Assembly: GCF_003751785.1 (NCBI RefSeq)
Contig: NZ_RKIE01000002.1
Location: forward strand, 310,001-374,000
Length of the DNA stretch: 64,000 nucleotides
Direction: 5' to 3'
From: Frigoribacterium sp. PhB160
GTDB lineage: Bacteria > Actinomycetota > Actinomycetes > Actinomycetales > Microbacteriaceae
Position 1 is the first letter of the stretch. Every line of letters starts with the position of its first letter. Below are positions 33,624 to 43,617 of the stretch, in pieces. A model generated the notes under the pieces. That model had not been told where the DNA came from and made no database searches. It saw only the letters and a list, made by a program, of their open reading frames with translations. Made by a program: the position numbers and the translations under genes.

Positions 33624-33819
33624 TCGAACCGAGCACGCGGCGAGGCGCACGACCTGCCCGAACAGGTCGCCCGCCGCGTGCTCCGGGCACCGCCCGCCCC
33701 TGTCGACCGGACGTCCCGCCCCGAGAGCGGTCGACGAGCAGACCAGTCAGCCCCGGAGGCCGGGCAGACCGGGCAGACCCGTCAGCCCCGGGCAGGCCAG
33801 GCTCGATCGAGCCGATCGC

Positions 33820-35232
33820 CTACCGCCGCGTGATCAACCGAGCCGGAGGCGCCGCCGCGTCCACGACGACCCCGGCGACCCACGTCGCCCCGACCCGCCC
33901 GACCAGCTCGGCCCCGTCGAACGCCGACACCGGGTTGCGGTGGGCGAGCAGGGCCGCGTCGACGACGAACGGCTCGTCGGGGGCGAAGGCGACCAGGTCG
34001 GCGGCGGCGCCGACCTCGATGCGCCCCTTCGCGCCTCCGGACCGCGGGGCGCCCAGGCCGACGAGGTCGGCGGTGCCGCGGCTCATCCAGCCGAGCACCG
34101 TCTCGAGCGCGATGCCGCGCGCACGGGCGCCCGACCAGACGGCGCGGAAGCTCAGCTCGAGCCCGGCGATGCCGCCCCAGGCCTCGTCGAACGAGCCGTC
34201 GCCCGCGAACTTCAGCTCGGCCGTCGACGGGGAGTGGTCGGAGGCGACGACGTCGATCGTGCCGTCGACGAGCGCCGCCCAGAGCAGCTCGCGGTTGGCC
34301 GCGTCGCGGATCGGCGGGCAGCACTTGTACTGCGTGGCCCCGTCGGGGATGCCCGCCTGGTCGAAGGTCAGGTAGTGCGGGCAGGTCTCGACCGTGAGTC
34401 GCAGGCCCTCGGCCTTCGCGGCGCGGATCGTCGCCAGCGCCGACGCCGACGAGAGGTGCAGCACGTGCGCCCGGCCGCCGGTCGCGCGGAGGGCCTCGAC
34501 CACGTGCTCGATCGCGGTCTGCTCGACCGCCTCGGGGCGGGAGGCGACGAAGTCGTCGTACACCGCGCCTCCGGCCCCCTCGGGCAGGGCGGCGGCGGCC
34601 TCGTCGAGCCGGTCGGGGTCCTCGGCGTGGACGATGAGCAGCCCGTCGAAGGCGGCGATCTCGCGCATCGCGGCGTGCAGCTCGTCGGTGCCGAGGTGGG
34701 GGAACTCGTCGACGCCCGAGGGGGACAGGAACGCCTTGAAGCCGAAGACCCCGGCCTCGTGCAGCGCCCGCAGGTCGCCGGTGCCGAGGTTCGAGGGCAC
34801 GGCGCCGCCCCAGAAGCCGACGTCGACGACCGACTGGGGGCCCGCCGCGGCCCGCTTGAGTTCGAGGGCCTCGACCGTCGTGGTCGGCGGGATGCTGTTG
34901 AGCGGCATGTCGACGATCGTCGTCACGCCCCCGGCGGCGGCGGCGCGGGTGGCCGACGCGAAGCCCTCCCACTCGGTGCGGCCGGGCTCGTTGACGTGCA
35001 CGTGCGTGTCGACGACGCCGGGCATGAGCACCTCGTCGTCGGGCAGGGTCACGTCGCGGCCGCCGTCGTGCACGGGCAGCACGGCGTCGACCGCCTCGAT
35101 CGCGACGACGAGCCCGCCGCGCACGGCGACCGCCGCGGGCTGCCACGCACCGTCGACGAGCACGCGCGAGGCCCGCACGACGAGGTCGGAGGAGGCGCGG
35201 CCCGCGTCGCCGGCGACGCCCGCGTCAGCCAC
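33820..35232 (-). CDS. allB: Allantoinase
   Basis: Opens the allantoin ring to allantoate. A 470-residue cyclic amidohydrolase with VDTHVHVNEPGRTEWEG (His77, His79), the carboxylated-Lys site VFGFKAFLSPSG (Lys166), a metal-ligand His in IVHAEDPD and HVLHLSS, and the catalytic Asp in VVASDHSP. GTG 35232 overlaps the end of the DUF1275 gene by 8 bp. It is the last gene of the leftward operon that begins at 43413. Confidence 0.93.
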   Translation of the reverse strand: MADAGVAGDAGRASSDLVVRASRVLVDGAWQPAAVAVRGGLVVAIEAVDAVLPVHDGGRDVTLPDDEVLMPGVVDTHVHVNEPGRTEWEGFASATRAAAAGGVTTIVDMPLNSIPPTTTVEALELKRAAAGPQSVVDVGFWGGAVPSNLGTGDLRALHEAGVFGFKAFLSPSGVDEFPHLGTDELHAAMREIAAFDGLLIVHAEDPDRLDEAAAALPEGAGGAVYDDFVASRPEAVEQTAIEHVVEALRATGGRAHVLHLSSASALATIRAAKAEGLRLTVETCPHYLTFDQAGIPDGATQYKCCPPIRDAANRELLWAALVDGTIDVVASDHSPSTAELKFAGDGSFDEAWGGIAGLELSFRAVWSGARARGIALETVLGWMSRGTADLVGLGAPRSGGAKGRIEVGAAADLVAFAPDEPFVVDAALLAHRNPVSAFDGAELVGRVGATWVAGVVVDAAAPPARLITRR

Positions 35233-36010
35233 GACCCGAGCCCGCCGTCGCGTCCGAGCCCGCCGCTGCGCTCGAGCCCGCCGTCGCACCGGCGTCGGCG
35301 CCGACGGACGCGGCCTCCTCGGCCTCCGCCGCCTTCACCTTCTCGCGCATGAGGTGCCCGGCGAGGGCGACGAGCAGCGTGAGGCCGCCCGAGACGCCCA
35401 TGCCGACGCCGATGTGCACCTGCAGCAGCAGGGCGCCGACGCCGGCCCCGACGAGGATCATGACGACCGCGAGCACGCGCCGCGGGAAGTTCTTGCCGTC
35501 GCCGCCCGCGAGCTTCGACTCGCTGGCGAGGCCGACGATGGTCGACGTCACCACGACCGTGGTGACGTCGGCGACGGCGATCTTGCGGGCCGCGGCGGCC
35601 TGCACGCCCATCGCCGCGCCCAGCAGGCCGGTGATCGTGTAGGCCCACGGCGTGCCCTCCTCGGGCACGACGAGGAAGCAGGTGAGGCCGAGCCCGAGCA
35701 GCACGGTGCCCGTGATCGAGAAGGCGATCGTGCTGCGGCCCGACCAGCCCTTCCGCGACCCGCGCAGCAGGCGGCCGCCGGCGGCCGCGCCGACGAGGAA
35801 CGCGACCAGCGCGATGACCGGCCCGAGGATCGGCAGGCCGTCGGCCTGCGCGATCGCCATGCCGAGGATGACGACGTTGCCGGTCATGTTCGCGGTGAAC
35901 ACCCGGTCGAGGCCGAGGTAGCCGACGGCGTCGATGATGCCGGTGGTGAACGTCAGCGCCAGCATCATGATCAGGTGCATGCGCGCCTGGTTCTCGCGGA
36001 GTCTCTTCAC
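35225..36010 (-). CDS. DUF1275 (YoaK-like) membrane protein
   Basis: A 261-residue protein with about six TM helices; the DUF1275 signatures GIIDAVGYLGL and FTANMTGNVVILG are clear. Residues 225-261 form an Ala/Gly/Ser tail. GTG 36010 has AGGAAGGA 4 nt upstream. Function unknown; being followed by overlapping allB suggests a role in uptake or export of a purine-pathway compound, but this is inference. Confidence 0.85.
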   Translation of the reverse strand: MKRLRENQARMHLIMMLALTFTTGIIDAVGYLGLDRVFTANMTGNVVILGMAIAQADGLPILGPVIALVAFLVGAAAGGRLLRGSRKGWSGRSTIAFSITGTVLLGLGLTCFLVVPEEGTPWAYTITGLLGAAMGVQAAAARKIAVADVTTVVVTSTIVGLASESKLAGGDGKNFPRRVLAVVMILVGAGVGALLLQVHIGVGMGVSGGLTLLVALAGHLMREKVKAAEAEEAASVGADAGATAGSSAAAGSDATAGSGRG

Positions 36011-36126
36011 GGGGTCCTTCCTGAGGGGCTCGGGCAAGTCTGGCAGCCCGGCGCGGCGGTGCCGACGGGACGGGCGTCGTGAGGGAGGGCGCCGACGGCG
36101 GACGCCCGGGGGAGGGACCGGCCGCG

Positions 36127-36711
36127 TCAGCCTGCGCGGTGGCTGAGCGACCAGCCGTCCGGCCCGGCCGTCCACTCGCGGCGGCGGCTGGCGGTGTCGG
36201 GCGCGCTCTCCCAGGCCGTGACGCGGGTCGGGCGCACGACGAAGCCGGTCCAGCCCGCGGGCTGCCCGAACCCGTCGGGGTGCTCGTCGGCGAAGGCGGC
36301 CCACCGGGCCCGACGCTCGTCGAGCGGCAGCGCGGCGAAGTCGTGCGAGTTGAGCCAGGCGAGCTGCTGCAGGTACGGCGAGCGGGCCCGGTAGGCCGCG
36401 GCCACGTCGACGGGGTCGGCGGTCGAGGCGACGCCGCGCACGACGAGCTGCCGGGTGAAGCCGGGCCAGAGCACCGTCACGGCGACGAGGGGGTTCGCCG
36501 CGATCTGGGCCGCCTTGCGGCTGGCCGCGTCGGTGTGGAACGACAGCCCGTCGCGCGCGACCGACGAGAGCAGCACCGTGCGGGCGTCGGGCCCGCCGTC
36601 GGCGTCGACCGTCGACAGGGTGACCTGCGGTCGGTCGGGCTCGTCGTCGCCCGGCAGCCAGTCCGCGAGCAGCTCCCAGGCGTCGTCCGGCAGAGGCGCC
36701 CCGCCGCTCAC
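36127..36711 (-). CDS. pdxH: Pyridoxamine 5'-phosphate oxidase-like FMN protein
   Basis: A 194-residue split-barrel flavoprotein. The PdxH pattern is good: DARTVLLSSVARDGLSFHTDAASRKA (FMN and phosphate binding), YRARSPYLQQLAW and the C-terminal RRREWTAGPDGW. It oxidises pyridoxamine/pyridoxine phosphate to PLP, the cofactor of PucG. It overlaps the creatininase-family gene by 4 bp. Because it sits in a catabolic operon, it could instead act on another amine; PdxH is the simplest call. Confidence 0.78.
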   Translation of the reverse strand: MSGGAPLPDDAWELLADWLPGDDEPDRPQVTLSTVDADGGPDARTVLLSSVARDGLSFHTDAASRKAAQIAANPLVAVTVLWPGFTRQLVVRGVASTADPVDVAAAYRARSPYLQQLAWLNSHDFAALPLDERRARWAAFADEHPDGFGQPAGWTGFVVRPTRVTAWESAPDTASRRREWTAGPDGWSLSHRAG

Positions 36712-37574
36712 CCCTCCGCCCGGAACCCGGCCGGTCGCCCGGCCGGCGCGTGCCGGAAGCGGGCGATCTCGGCCAGCTGGGCCACGCCCGTGCGCACCGC
36801 GCGCTCGTGCAGCTCGGCGCCCCAGGCGGCGTTCGCGCCGGTCGCGTCGCCGACGACGCCGGCCGGGCCGAAGTCGTCGCTCGTCCAGCCGAAGTGCACC
36901 GGTCCGCCGTTGAACTTGACGTAGTCGAGGTCGATCATGTGGTCGGGGATCCACCGCTCGGCCTTGCTCATGTCGACGAGGTCGGGCCGCAGGTGCAAGA
37001 TCATCGACGTCTCGCTGTGGCCGCCGTGCACGCCGAAGCCGTGCTCGTCGGGCCCGTTCGTGCCGTCGCCCCCGGTCATGCCGGTGCCCGTGAGGAAGGT
37101 CCTCAGGCCGAACCGACGCCGCAGCTCGCGCAGGGCCACCTGCAGCAGCGCGATGTTGCCGCCATGACCGTTGTAGAAGACGACCGTGCGCGCCGGGGTG
37201 GCGGCGATCGACCGGCCGATGTCCACGACGGTGTGCAGCAGCGTCTCGGCGGTCAGCCACATGGTGCCGGGGGCCCAGTGGTGCTCGTCCGACTTCGTGT
37301 AGGCGAGCGACGGCAGCAGCCAGACGTCCTGCCCGTCGGCGGCGGCGGCCTCGACGACCGAGCGGCCGATCAGGTCGGCCATCAGCCAGTCGGTGGCGAG
37401 CGGCAGGTGCGGGCCGTGGTGCTCGATCGCGCCCGTCGGCAGCACGAGGACGCTGTCCTCCGTGAGCGCGGCCGCCGCGGCGGGCCCGCTCAGCTCGATG
37501 AGGTCGCGTGACCGCGGGGTCGGGAGGGCGGACCCCGACGAGGAGGCGCGGGTCGCGTCGTCGAGGCCGCTCAC
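36708..37574 (-). CDS. Creatininase-family amidohydrolase
   Basis: A 288-residue protein with the family's metal ligands: GAIEHHGPHLPLATD (Glu, His, Asp) and NGHGGN, plus HGGHSETS (Glu). Family members open cyclic or peptide-like amide bonds (creatinine, mycofactocin peptide, FAPy intermediates). In a purine island a ring-opening hydrolase such as one acting on formamidopyrimidine or a hydantoin-like compound is plausible, but the substrate is not shown. Overlaps by 4 bp at both ends. Confidence 0.82.
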   Translation of the reverse strand: MSGLDDATRASSSGSALPTPRSRDLIELSGPAAAAALTEDSVLVLPTGAIEHHGPHLPLATDWLMADLIGRSVVEAAAADGQDVWLLPSLAYTKSDEHHWAPGTMWLTAETLLHTVVDIGRSIAATPARTVVFYNGHGGNIALLQVALRELRRRFGLRTFLTGTGMTGGDGTNGPDEHGFGVHGGHSETSMILHLRPDLVDMSKAERWIPDHMIDLDYVKFNGGPVHFGWTSDDFGPAGVVGDATGANAAWGAELHERAVRTGVAQLAEIARFRHAPAGRPAGFRAEG

Positions 37575-38980
37575 GAGACCTTCGCCCCCGTGTCGATGCC
37601 CGTGGCCCCCGGTGCCGCGTGACCGCCCTTCACGCCGGTCGGCGCCGTGACGCTCGCCGGGTCGACGAGCTTGCCCGGGTTGAGCAGCCCGCGCGGGTCG
37701 GTGGTCGCCGCGAGCTCGCGGGTGCGGTCGGGCTCGTAGTCGACGAACCACTGATGCGGGTTGTGGTAGCCGACGCCGAGCGCGCGCAGCTTCGCGAAGC
37801 CTGCCCAGACGTCGGCGGCGCTCGTGTAGACGCCGGCGAGCATGCCGATCGGGCGGCCGTGCTGCGACTCGACGTGCAGCATCCCGCCCGGGTAGACGGC
37901 GTGCACCTCGTCGATGCGGTCGACGAGCGCGTCGCCCGAGACCTCGACGTGGAAGTACGTGTCGGGGTAGGCCTTCTGCAGCCACTCGATCGGGTGGTTG
38001 TACGACATCATGCTGATCTTCATCGAGGTCTGGGCCCCCTCTCGGACGTCCTCGACGCGGCCTCCCGCCTCCTCGACCATGCGGGTGGCGACGTCGACGG
38101 TGGCGGCGTCGAGGATGCCGCGGAGGCTCACTCGGCCCGCCGGGATGCCCGGGTCGTCGGGCAGCGCGTCGGCGAGGGTCGGCAGGTCGGCGCTGACGAG
38201 CCGCGGGGTGGGCTCGAGGTCGGCGAACGGACGGATCAGCGAGAGGGCCTGCTCGAACGTGTCGAAGCTGGCGAAGAAGCCGCGCCAGTCCTGCAGGGGC
38301 TCGAGGGCGACGGTGGCCCGGGCGATGACGCCGGCCGTGCCGTAGTTGTGGACGTAGGGCTGGGCGTCGTCGCCCTCGACGTGGACGAGCCCGGCGTCGG
38401 GCGTCGCGTGCACGACGTCGAGGGCCTTGACGAAGCCCATGCTGTTCGAGCCGTGCTTGATGCTGCCGGTGCCGCCCGAGCCGCCGGCGAGGAACCCGCC
38501 GATGGTCGACTGCGCCGTCGACGGGTACATGAGGATCTGCTGGCCGGCCTTGGTCGCCGCCTGCTCGAGCGCGACCATCGTGGCCCCGGCCTCGGCGGTG
38601 AGCCAGCCGTCGCCCACCTCGACGACCGCGCGGGCGCGGGTGAGGTCGAGCACGAGGCCGCCCTGCATCGGGATCGCCTGGCCGTAGTTGCCGGTGCCCT
38701 TGCCGCGCGGGGTGACGGGCACGCCGTGCCGGACGGCCGCGGCCACGACGACGGCGACCTGCTCCGCGTCGGCCGGGTAGGCGACGAGGTCGGCGAGGCC
38801 GAGCGGCAGCTGCTCGCTGATGACGGGGGAGAGGCGCGAGCCGTCGAGGGAGGCGCGCTCGCGGGCGGCCAGCTCGACCGAGACGCCCCGGTCGCCGAGC
38901 AGCTCGCGCAGCTCGGCCTCGAGGGCCGCGAGGTCGGGCGCGGCCAGGTCGGCGGCGGGGGCGGTGGTGGTGTCGGTCAT
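37571..38980 (-). CDS. FAD-binding oxidase (GlcD/VAO type)
   Basis: A 469-residue flavoprotein: FAD_binding_4 (about 60-200; PRGKGTGNYGQAIP and STIGGFLAGGSGGTGS) and a FAD-oxidase C-terminal domain ending DPRGLLNPGKLV. Typical of glycolate/lactate-type 2-hydroxy-acid dehydrogenases. Glycolate or ureidoglycolate oxidation would suit the pathway's two-carbon end products; this is inference. Separated from the upstream binding-protein gene by a strong hairpin. Confidence 0.8.
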   Translation of the reverse strand: MTDTTTAPAADLAAPDLAALEAELRELLGDRGVSVELAARERASLDGSRLSPVISEQLPLGLADLVAYPADAEQVAVVVAAAVRHGVPVTPRGKGTGNYGQAIPMQGGLVLDLTRARAVVEVGDGWLTAEAGATMVALEQAATKAGQQILMYPSTAQSTIGGFLAGGSGGTGSIKHGSNSMGFVKALDVVHATPDAGLVHVEGDDAQPYVHNYGTAGVIARATVALEPLQDWRGFFASFDTFEQALSLIRPFADLEPTPRLVSADLPTLADALPDDPGIPAGRVSLRGILDAATVDVATRMVEEAGGRVEDVREGAQTSMKISMMSYNHPIEWLQKAYPDTYFHVEVSGDALVDRIDEVHAVYPGGMLHVESQHGRPIGMLAGVYTSAADVWAGFAKLRALGVGYHNPHQWFVDYEPDRTRELAATTDPRGLLNPGKLVDPASVTAPTGVKGGHAAPGATGIDTGAKVS

Positions 38981-39033
38981 CGGTGCGTCCTGTCGGGCAG
39001 ATCGGAGAGCGAGAACGGGAGGAGGAGAGAGGA

Positions 39034-39076
39034 GAGGGCCCGGGCACGCCCCGGCACGAGGCGTGCCCGGGCCCTC
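39034..39076 (-). terminator. 17-bp hairpin inside the leftward operon
   Basis: GAGGGCCCGGGCACGCC (39034-39050), 9-nt loop, exact complement 39060-39076, directly after the stop of the substrate-binding gene (39092). No T-tract. Probably lowers read-through from the transporter to the enzyme genes or protects the transporter mRNA. Confidence 0.75.
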
Positions 39077-39091
39077 AGCGGGTGTCGGGCG

Positions 39092-40273
39092 TCAGAACCC
39101 GAGGCTGATCGAGTCGTCGAGGAACTCGTTCGTGTAGAGGTCGGACGGCACGAGGCCCTCCTTGACCGTGGAGCCCTGCGACTCGAAGATCTCCGTGTCG
39201 AGGTCGATGACCTTCTGCATGCGCTCCTCGTCCATGTCGCCGACGTAGCCGTTGTCGCCGTCGGTCGCGATGCCGAGCTCCTTCATCTTGTCGACCGCGT
39301 AGGCGGCGACGTCGGCGTCGTAGACCCAGCCGGTGTCGTACTGGTCGACGAGGTCGACGATCTTCTCGTTGGTCGACTCGGGCGAGGCGAAGTAGTCGAC
39401 GTCGGCCTGCTGCAGCACGGGCACGAGCTGCTCGAGGCAGGGGCTGAGCTCCTCGAGGTCGCCGGTCTTGACGGCCATCGACTCGGGGTAGATCGGGTAG
39501 CCGGTGTCGTTGATCAGCTGGTAGTCGACGGGCTTGCCCCAGGCCGCGACCTGGTTCTCGTAGACGAACGGCTCCGCGGTCGCGAAGCCCTGCTGCGCGT
39601 CCTTGCCCTGGGCGACGACGAACGACGCGGGGGTGCCGTCGTAGCTGCCGTCGGTGACCGACTCGGGCAGGATCCCGTTGCCGGTCAGGTACGACATGTA
39701 GGCCGCCCCGCCGAAGTAGCGCACGACGCCGCCGTCGGCCTCGAGCTCCTTGCCGAGCTCCTCGATCGTCGAGACGTCGGGGTAGGTCTCCGGGTCCCAC
39801 ATGATCATCTGCGGCGAGATGTCGTTCTCGGCGAAGACGGCGGTGGTCGGCAGGTCGGCCGAGTTCTGCACGGCGACGTCGGTGGTGACGTAGCCGAGGG
39901 TGATGTCGTCGTCCTGGTACATCTGCGAGGTGACGGTGTTGAAGCCGATGGCCGGGCCGCCGGCGCGGATCTCGACCTTGACGCCGGTCGGCTCGCCGCC
40001 CGCCATGAGGTCGCTCGTGACGGTCTTCTGCTCGGCGTCGACCGCGTAGTCGTCGCTCAGCAGCTGGTACGCGTGGCCGTGCTCGGCCTCGGGGTTCCAG
40101 TCGGTCTGGATCACGACGGTCGCCGGGCAGACGCCCGAGAGGTCGACGGAGCCGATCGCGGCCGAGGCCGACGGCGATCCGCCCGCGTCGCCCGACGAGC
40201 AGGCGGTGAGGGAGGCGGCCGTGACGACGACGAGGCCGAGGGCCGTGACGATGCGGCGGGAGGGTCGGGGCAT
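39092..40273 (-). CDS. ABC transporter substrate-binding lipoprotein (NMT1/SsuA-like)
   Basis: A 393-residue lipoprotein with signal peptide and lipobox LTAC (Cys25), then a two-lobed NMT1/taurine-type binding domain (VVIQTDWNPEAEHGH near the start; YFGGAAYMSYL). These proteins bind nitrogenous rings, thiamine precursors, nitrate or sulfonates. Given its operon, a purine, allantoin or related ring is likely. Forms one importer with the two following genes. Confidence 0.85.
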   Translation of the reverse strand: MPRPSRRIVTALGLVVVTAASLTACSSGDAGGSPSASAAIGSVDLSGVCPATVVIQTDWNPEAEHGHAYQLLSDDYAVDAEQKTVTSDLMAGGEPTGVKVEIRAGGPAIGFNTVTSQMYQDDDITLGYVTTDVAVQNSADLPTTAVFAENDISPQMIMWDPETYPDVSTIEELGKELEADGGVVRYFGGAAYMSYLTGNGILPESVTDGSYDGTPASFVVAQGKDAQQGFATAEPFVYENQVAAWGKPVDYQLINDTGYPIYPESMAVKTGDLEELSPCLEQLVPVLQQADVDYFASPESTNEKIVDLVDQYDTGWVYDADVAAYAVDKMKELGIATDGDNGYVGDMDEERMQKVIDLDTEIFESQGSTVKEGLVPSDLYTNEFLDDSISLGF

Positions 40274-40349
40274 GGGTGTCTCCTGTCAGGGGATGGAGCA
40301 GGGGAGTGGTGCGTGCTGTGGTGCGGAGGGAGGGTCGTGGGGGGAGGGC

Positions 40350-40385
40350 GGGGAGGCGCGGTGCGGGCCGGCCGCGCGCCTCCCC
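40350..40385. repeat. GGGGAGGCGCG hairpin before the binding-protein gene
   Basis: GGGGAGGCGCG (40350-40360), 14-nt loop that includes GGGCCGGCC, CGCGCCTCCCC (40375-40385). It lies between the permease and binding-protein genes of one operon, so it could act as an mRNA processing or stability element. Confidence 0.7.
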
Positions 40386-40406
40386 GTCGTCGGGGCGGTG
40401 CCGCCG

Positions 40407-41290
40407 TCAGTTCGCGTCGTACCAGCGGCCGATGGCGAGTCGTCGCAGCCACCCGAAGGCGACGAAGACGAGCACGCCGAGGGCGCTGGCGACGACGATC
40501 GCGGCGAACATCTCGGCGCCGTTGAGGCGCTGGTTCATCACCGAGATGAGGACGCCGAGGCCGCCGCGGCCGCGCTGGAAGAACTGGTCGGCGACGATCG
40601 CGCCGATCACCGAGAGGCCGGCCGAGTTGCGGAGGCCGATGAAGATCGACGGCAGGGCGGCGGGGAAGCGCAGCTTCACCAGCAGCGTGAGCCGCGAGGC
40701 GCCCTGCAGCTGGAAGAGCTCGCGCTGGCCGCGGTCGATGGACTGCAGGCCGAAGAGGGTGTTCGCGACCATCGGGAAGAGCGCGAACATCACCGTGACG
40801 ATGATGCGCGAGGGCATCTCGTAGCCGAAGAGCGACCCGATCAGGGGCACGAGCGCGAGGATCGGGATGCACTGCAGCACGACGGCGTAGGGGAAGAGCG
40901 CGCTCTCGATCCACTTCGCCTGCACCATGAGCACGGCCCAGGCGACGCCGAGCACGATCGCGATGGCGAGCCCGATGACGGCGATCAGCGCCGTGTTGCC
41001 GAGCGCCTCGAGCAGGTCGGGGCGGAAGTCGGCGTCGAGGAAGATCCGGTCGACGACGAGGTGCGGGTACGGCACGAGGAACGGCAGCCCGCGCACCCGG
41101 TCGTAGTAGAGCGCGATGAGGTAGCCGAGGCCGATCAGCGCGACGAAGACGACGATCGGCAGCACGACGTTGCGCGTGCGCGCCGCCCGCGGCGAGAGGG
41201 CCCTGCGGACCGGGCGGGGCCCGGAGAGGCGGGGCGGGGCCGCGGCGACCGCGCCCGGCTCGGCGGCGGAGACGCGGGTGTCGACGGCCA

Positions 41291-41291
<1 letters not shown>
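40407..41291 (-). CDS. ABC transporter permease (SsuC/TauC-like)
   Basis: A 294-residue permease with a cytoplasmic N-terminus of about 45 residues, six TM helices and a BPD_transp_1 EAA-type loop (GASRLTLLVKLRFPAALPSIFIGLR). Start ATG overlaps the ATPase stop by 4 bp (ATGA). Confidence 0.9.
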
Positions 41292-42097
<806 letters not shown>

Positions 42098-42102
42098 GAC
42101 GG

Positions 42103-43413
42103 TCACCTGGTCTCCGTGAGGGTGCGGTCGGTCGAGGGGGCGAGCGCGGGGCGCTCGGCGGCGTGGCGCGGCGCGGCGTGCGGGCGGGGGGGCTCGGCCG
42201 TCTCGCGGGTGACGACGCTGCGGGCGACGAGCCGTCCGCCGTGCAGGACGACGCGGTCGGCGGGCGCCGACGCGACGGCCTCGGCCAACGAGGAGGCGCG
42301 GACCGCCAGCAGCTCCGCCCGCGCCCCGGGCACGACCCCGGCCCGCGGCAGGCCCATGACCTCGCGGGCTCCGTCGCTCACCGCGTGCCACGCCTCGTCG
42401 ATGGTGAGGTGGCCCGCCGTGACGAGCAGCATCGCGGTCTCGAGGGCGTCGCTGCGGCCGAGGGGGTTGAAGGGGTCGCGCACGTTGTCGGCGCCGGCCG
42501 CGAGCCGGGCCCCGGCCGTGAGCAGCTCGCGCACGGCGGTGAGCCCGCGGGGGGTGGCGACCGGCGCCTCCCACCCCTGGAGGTAGAGGTTGGTGATGGG
42601 GTTCGCGACGACGCCGATGCGCGAGGCGACGACCGCGGCGACGACCTCGTCACGCCGGTCGGCCGGCATGCTGCCGAGCCGCACGCAGTGCCCGGCCGTG
42701 ACGTTCGTCGTCCAGCCGGCGACGCGGGCGGCCAGCTCGAGCAGGGTGTCGGGCCCGTCCAGGCTCTCGTCGGTGTGCAGGTCGACGCCGACGCCGCGGC
42801 GCTCGGCGAGGTCGAGGAGGCGGTGGAGGTCGCGGTGCGGGTCCCTCGAGAGGTGGGGCGCGCCTCCCACGAGGTCGACGCCGAGGTCGAGCACCGCCTC
42901 GACGTCGGCGTCCGGGCTGTCCTGCGAGGCGAGGGCGACGATCTCGACGTCGACGAGGCCGCGCAGCTCGTCGCGCACCCGCACCAGCGCCTCGGCGCCG
43001 CGGGTGGGGGCGTCCCCGAGCAGCACGTCGACGTGCGTGCGCACCGAGGTCGTGCCCTGCGCGAGCATCGCGAGCAGCTGGCGGCGGGCACGGTCGGCCA
43101 CGTCGTCGACGGTCATCGTCGCGGCGTAGGCCCGCCACGACGAGATCGCGAGCTCGAGGTCGCCCATCGGCGGGCGGATGGCGTCCCACGACAGGGCCTT
43201 GTCGAGGTGGGCGTGCGGCTCGGCCGGAGCCGTCAGCAGCAGGTGGCCGGCGAGGTCGAGCGTCGCGTCGGCGGCGGCTCCCTCGGGGGCCCGTCCCGTG
43301 CCGGCCGGCACGACGGCCTCGACGAGCTCGCCGGCGAGGACGACGTCGACCACCGTGCCGTCGGGCAGGGTCGCGTCCCGCAGCAGCGAGATCGGGCGGG
43401 GGAGTCGGGTCAC
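42103..43413 (-). CDS. Cytosine-deaminase-like amidohydrolase
   Basis: A 436-residue metal-dependent deaminase/hydrolase of the CodA-like group. Seen: TAPAEPHAHLDKALSWD (metal-ligand His pair), LHTDES (His and catalytic Glu), NVTAGHCVRLGSM (His), GADNVRDPFNP (Asp). These are the ligands expected of an active enzyme on a pyrimidine or related ring. GTG 43413 has GGAGGG 5 nt upstream. First gene of the nine-gene leftward operon with the ABC importer. Confidence 0.85.
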   Translation of the reverse strand: MTRLPRPISLLRDATLPDGTVVDVVLAGELVEAVVPAGTGRAPEGAAADATLDLAGHLLLTAPAEPHAHLDKALSWDAIRPPMGDLELAISSWRAYAATMTVDDVADRARRQLLAMLAQGTTSVRTHVDVLLGDAPTRGAEALVRVRDELRGLVDVEIVALASQDSPDADVEAVLDLGVDLVGGAPHLSRDPHRDLHRLLDLAERRGVGVDLHTDESLDGPDTLLELAARVAGWTTNVTAGHCVRLGSMPADRRDEVVAAVVASRIGVVANPITNLYLQGWEAPVATPRGLTAVRELLTAGARLAAGADNVRDPFNPLGRSDALETAMLLVTAGHLTIDEAWHAVSDGAREVMGLPRAGVVPGARAELLAVRASSLAEAVASAPADRVVLHGGRLVARSVVTRETAEPPRPHAAPRHAAERPALAPSTDRTLTETR

Positions 43414-43472
43414 GGGGTCCCTCCAGAGGGGCGGGCGGGGCGAGGGCGGCACGATGTCGGGCGAGCCGGAGA

Positions 43473-43491
43473 ATGTTGATGTCGTCAACAT
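43473..43491. promoter_or_regulatory. Palindromic operator ATGTTGA-N5-TCAACAT
   Basis: Perfect 7-bp arms with a 5-nt spacer in the divergent promoter between the amidohydrolase operon and the XRE-cupin gene. Candidate binding site of that regulator. Confidence 0.65.
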
Positions 43492-43511
43492 GTGTCAATC
43501 TAGGGACGGCT

Positions 43512-43545
43512 CGTTTCCGGCACGTGTCGTGGTCGTTTCCACGTG
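43512..43545. promoter_or_regulatory. Repeated CGTTTCC / CACGTG elements
   Basis: CGTTTCC at 43512-43518 and 43534-43540, each followed by CACGTG (43521-43526 and 43540-43545), 22 and 19 bp apart respectively. Second candidate regulatory site in the same divergent promoter. Confidence 0.45.
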
Positions 43546-43617
43546 TTAATTGCTCGACGGGCCGCGAGACCGTCGTGGTAGACCTCGTCTGACCACCCGA
43601 CCCAGGAGGCCCCCGTC

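Larger units (their letters stand above)
33489..33819. other. 331-bp intergenic region with operator and hairpin
   Basis: No gene seen. Contains overlapping TetR-type palindromes (33566-33592), a hairpin CCAGGCG/CGCCTGG at 33601-33623 that could end the leftward allantoinase operon, and short GGGCAGACC repeats near 33765-33800. Confidence 0.55.
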
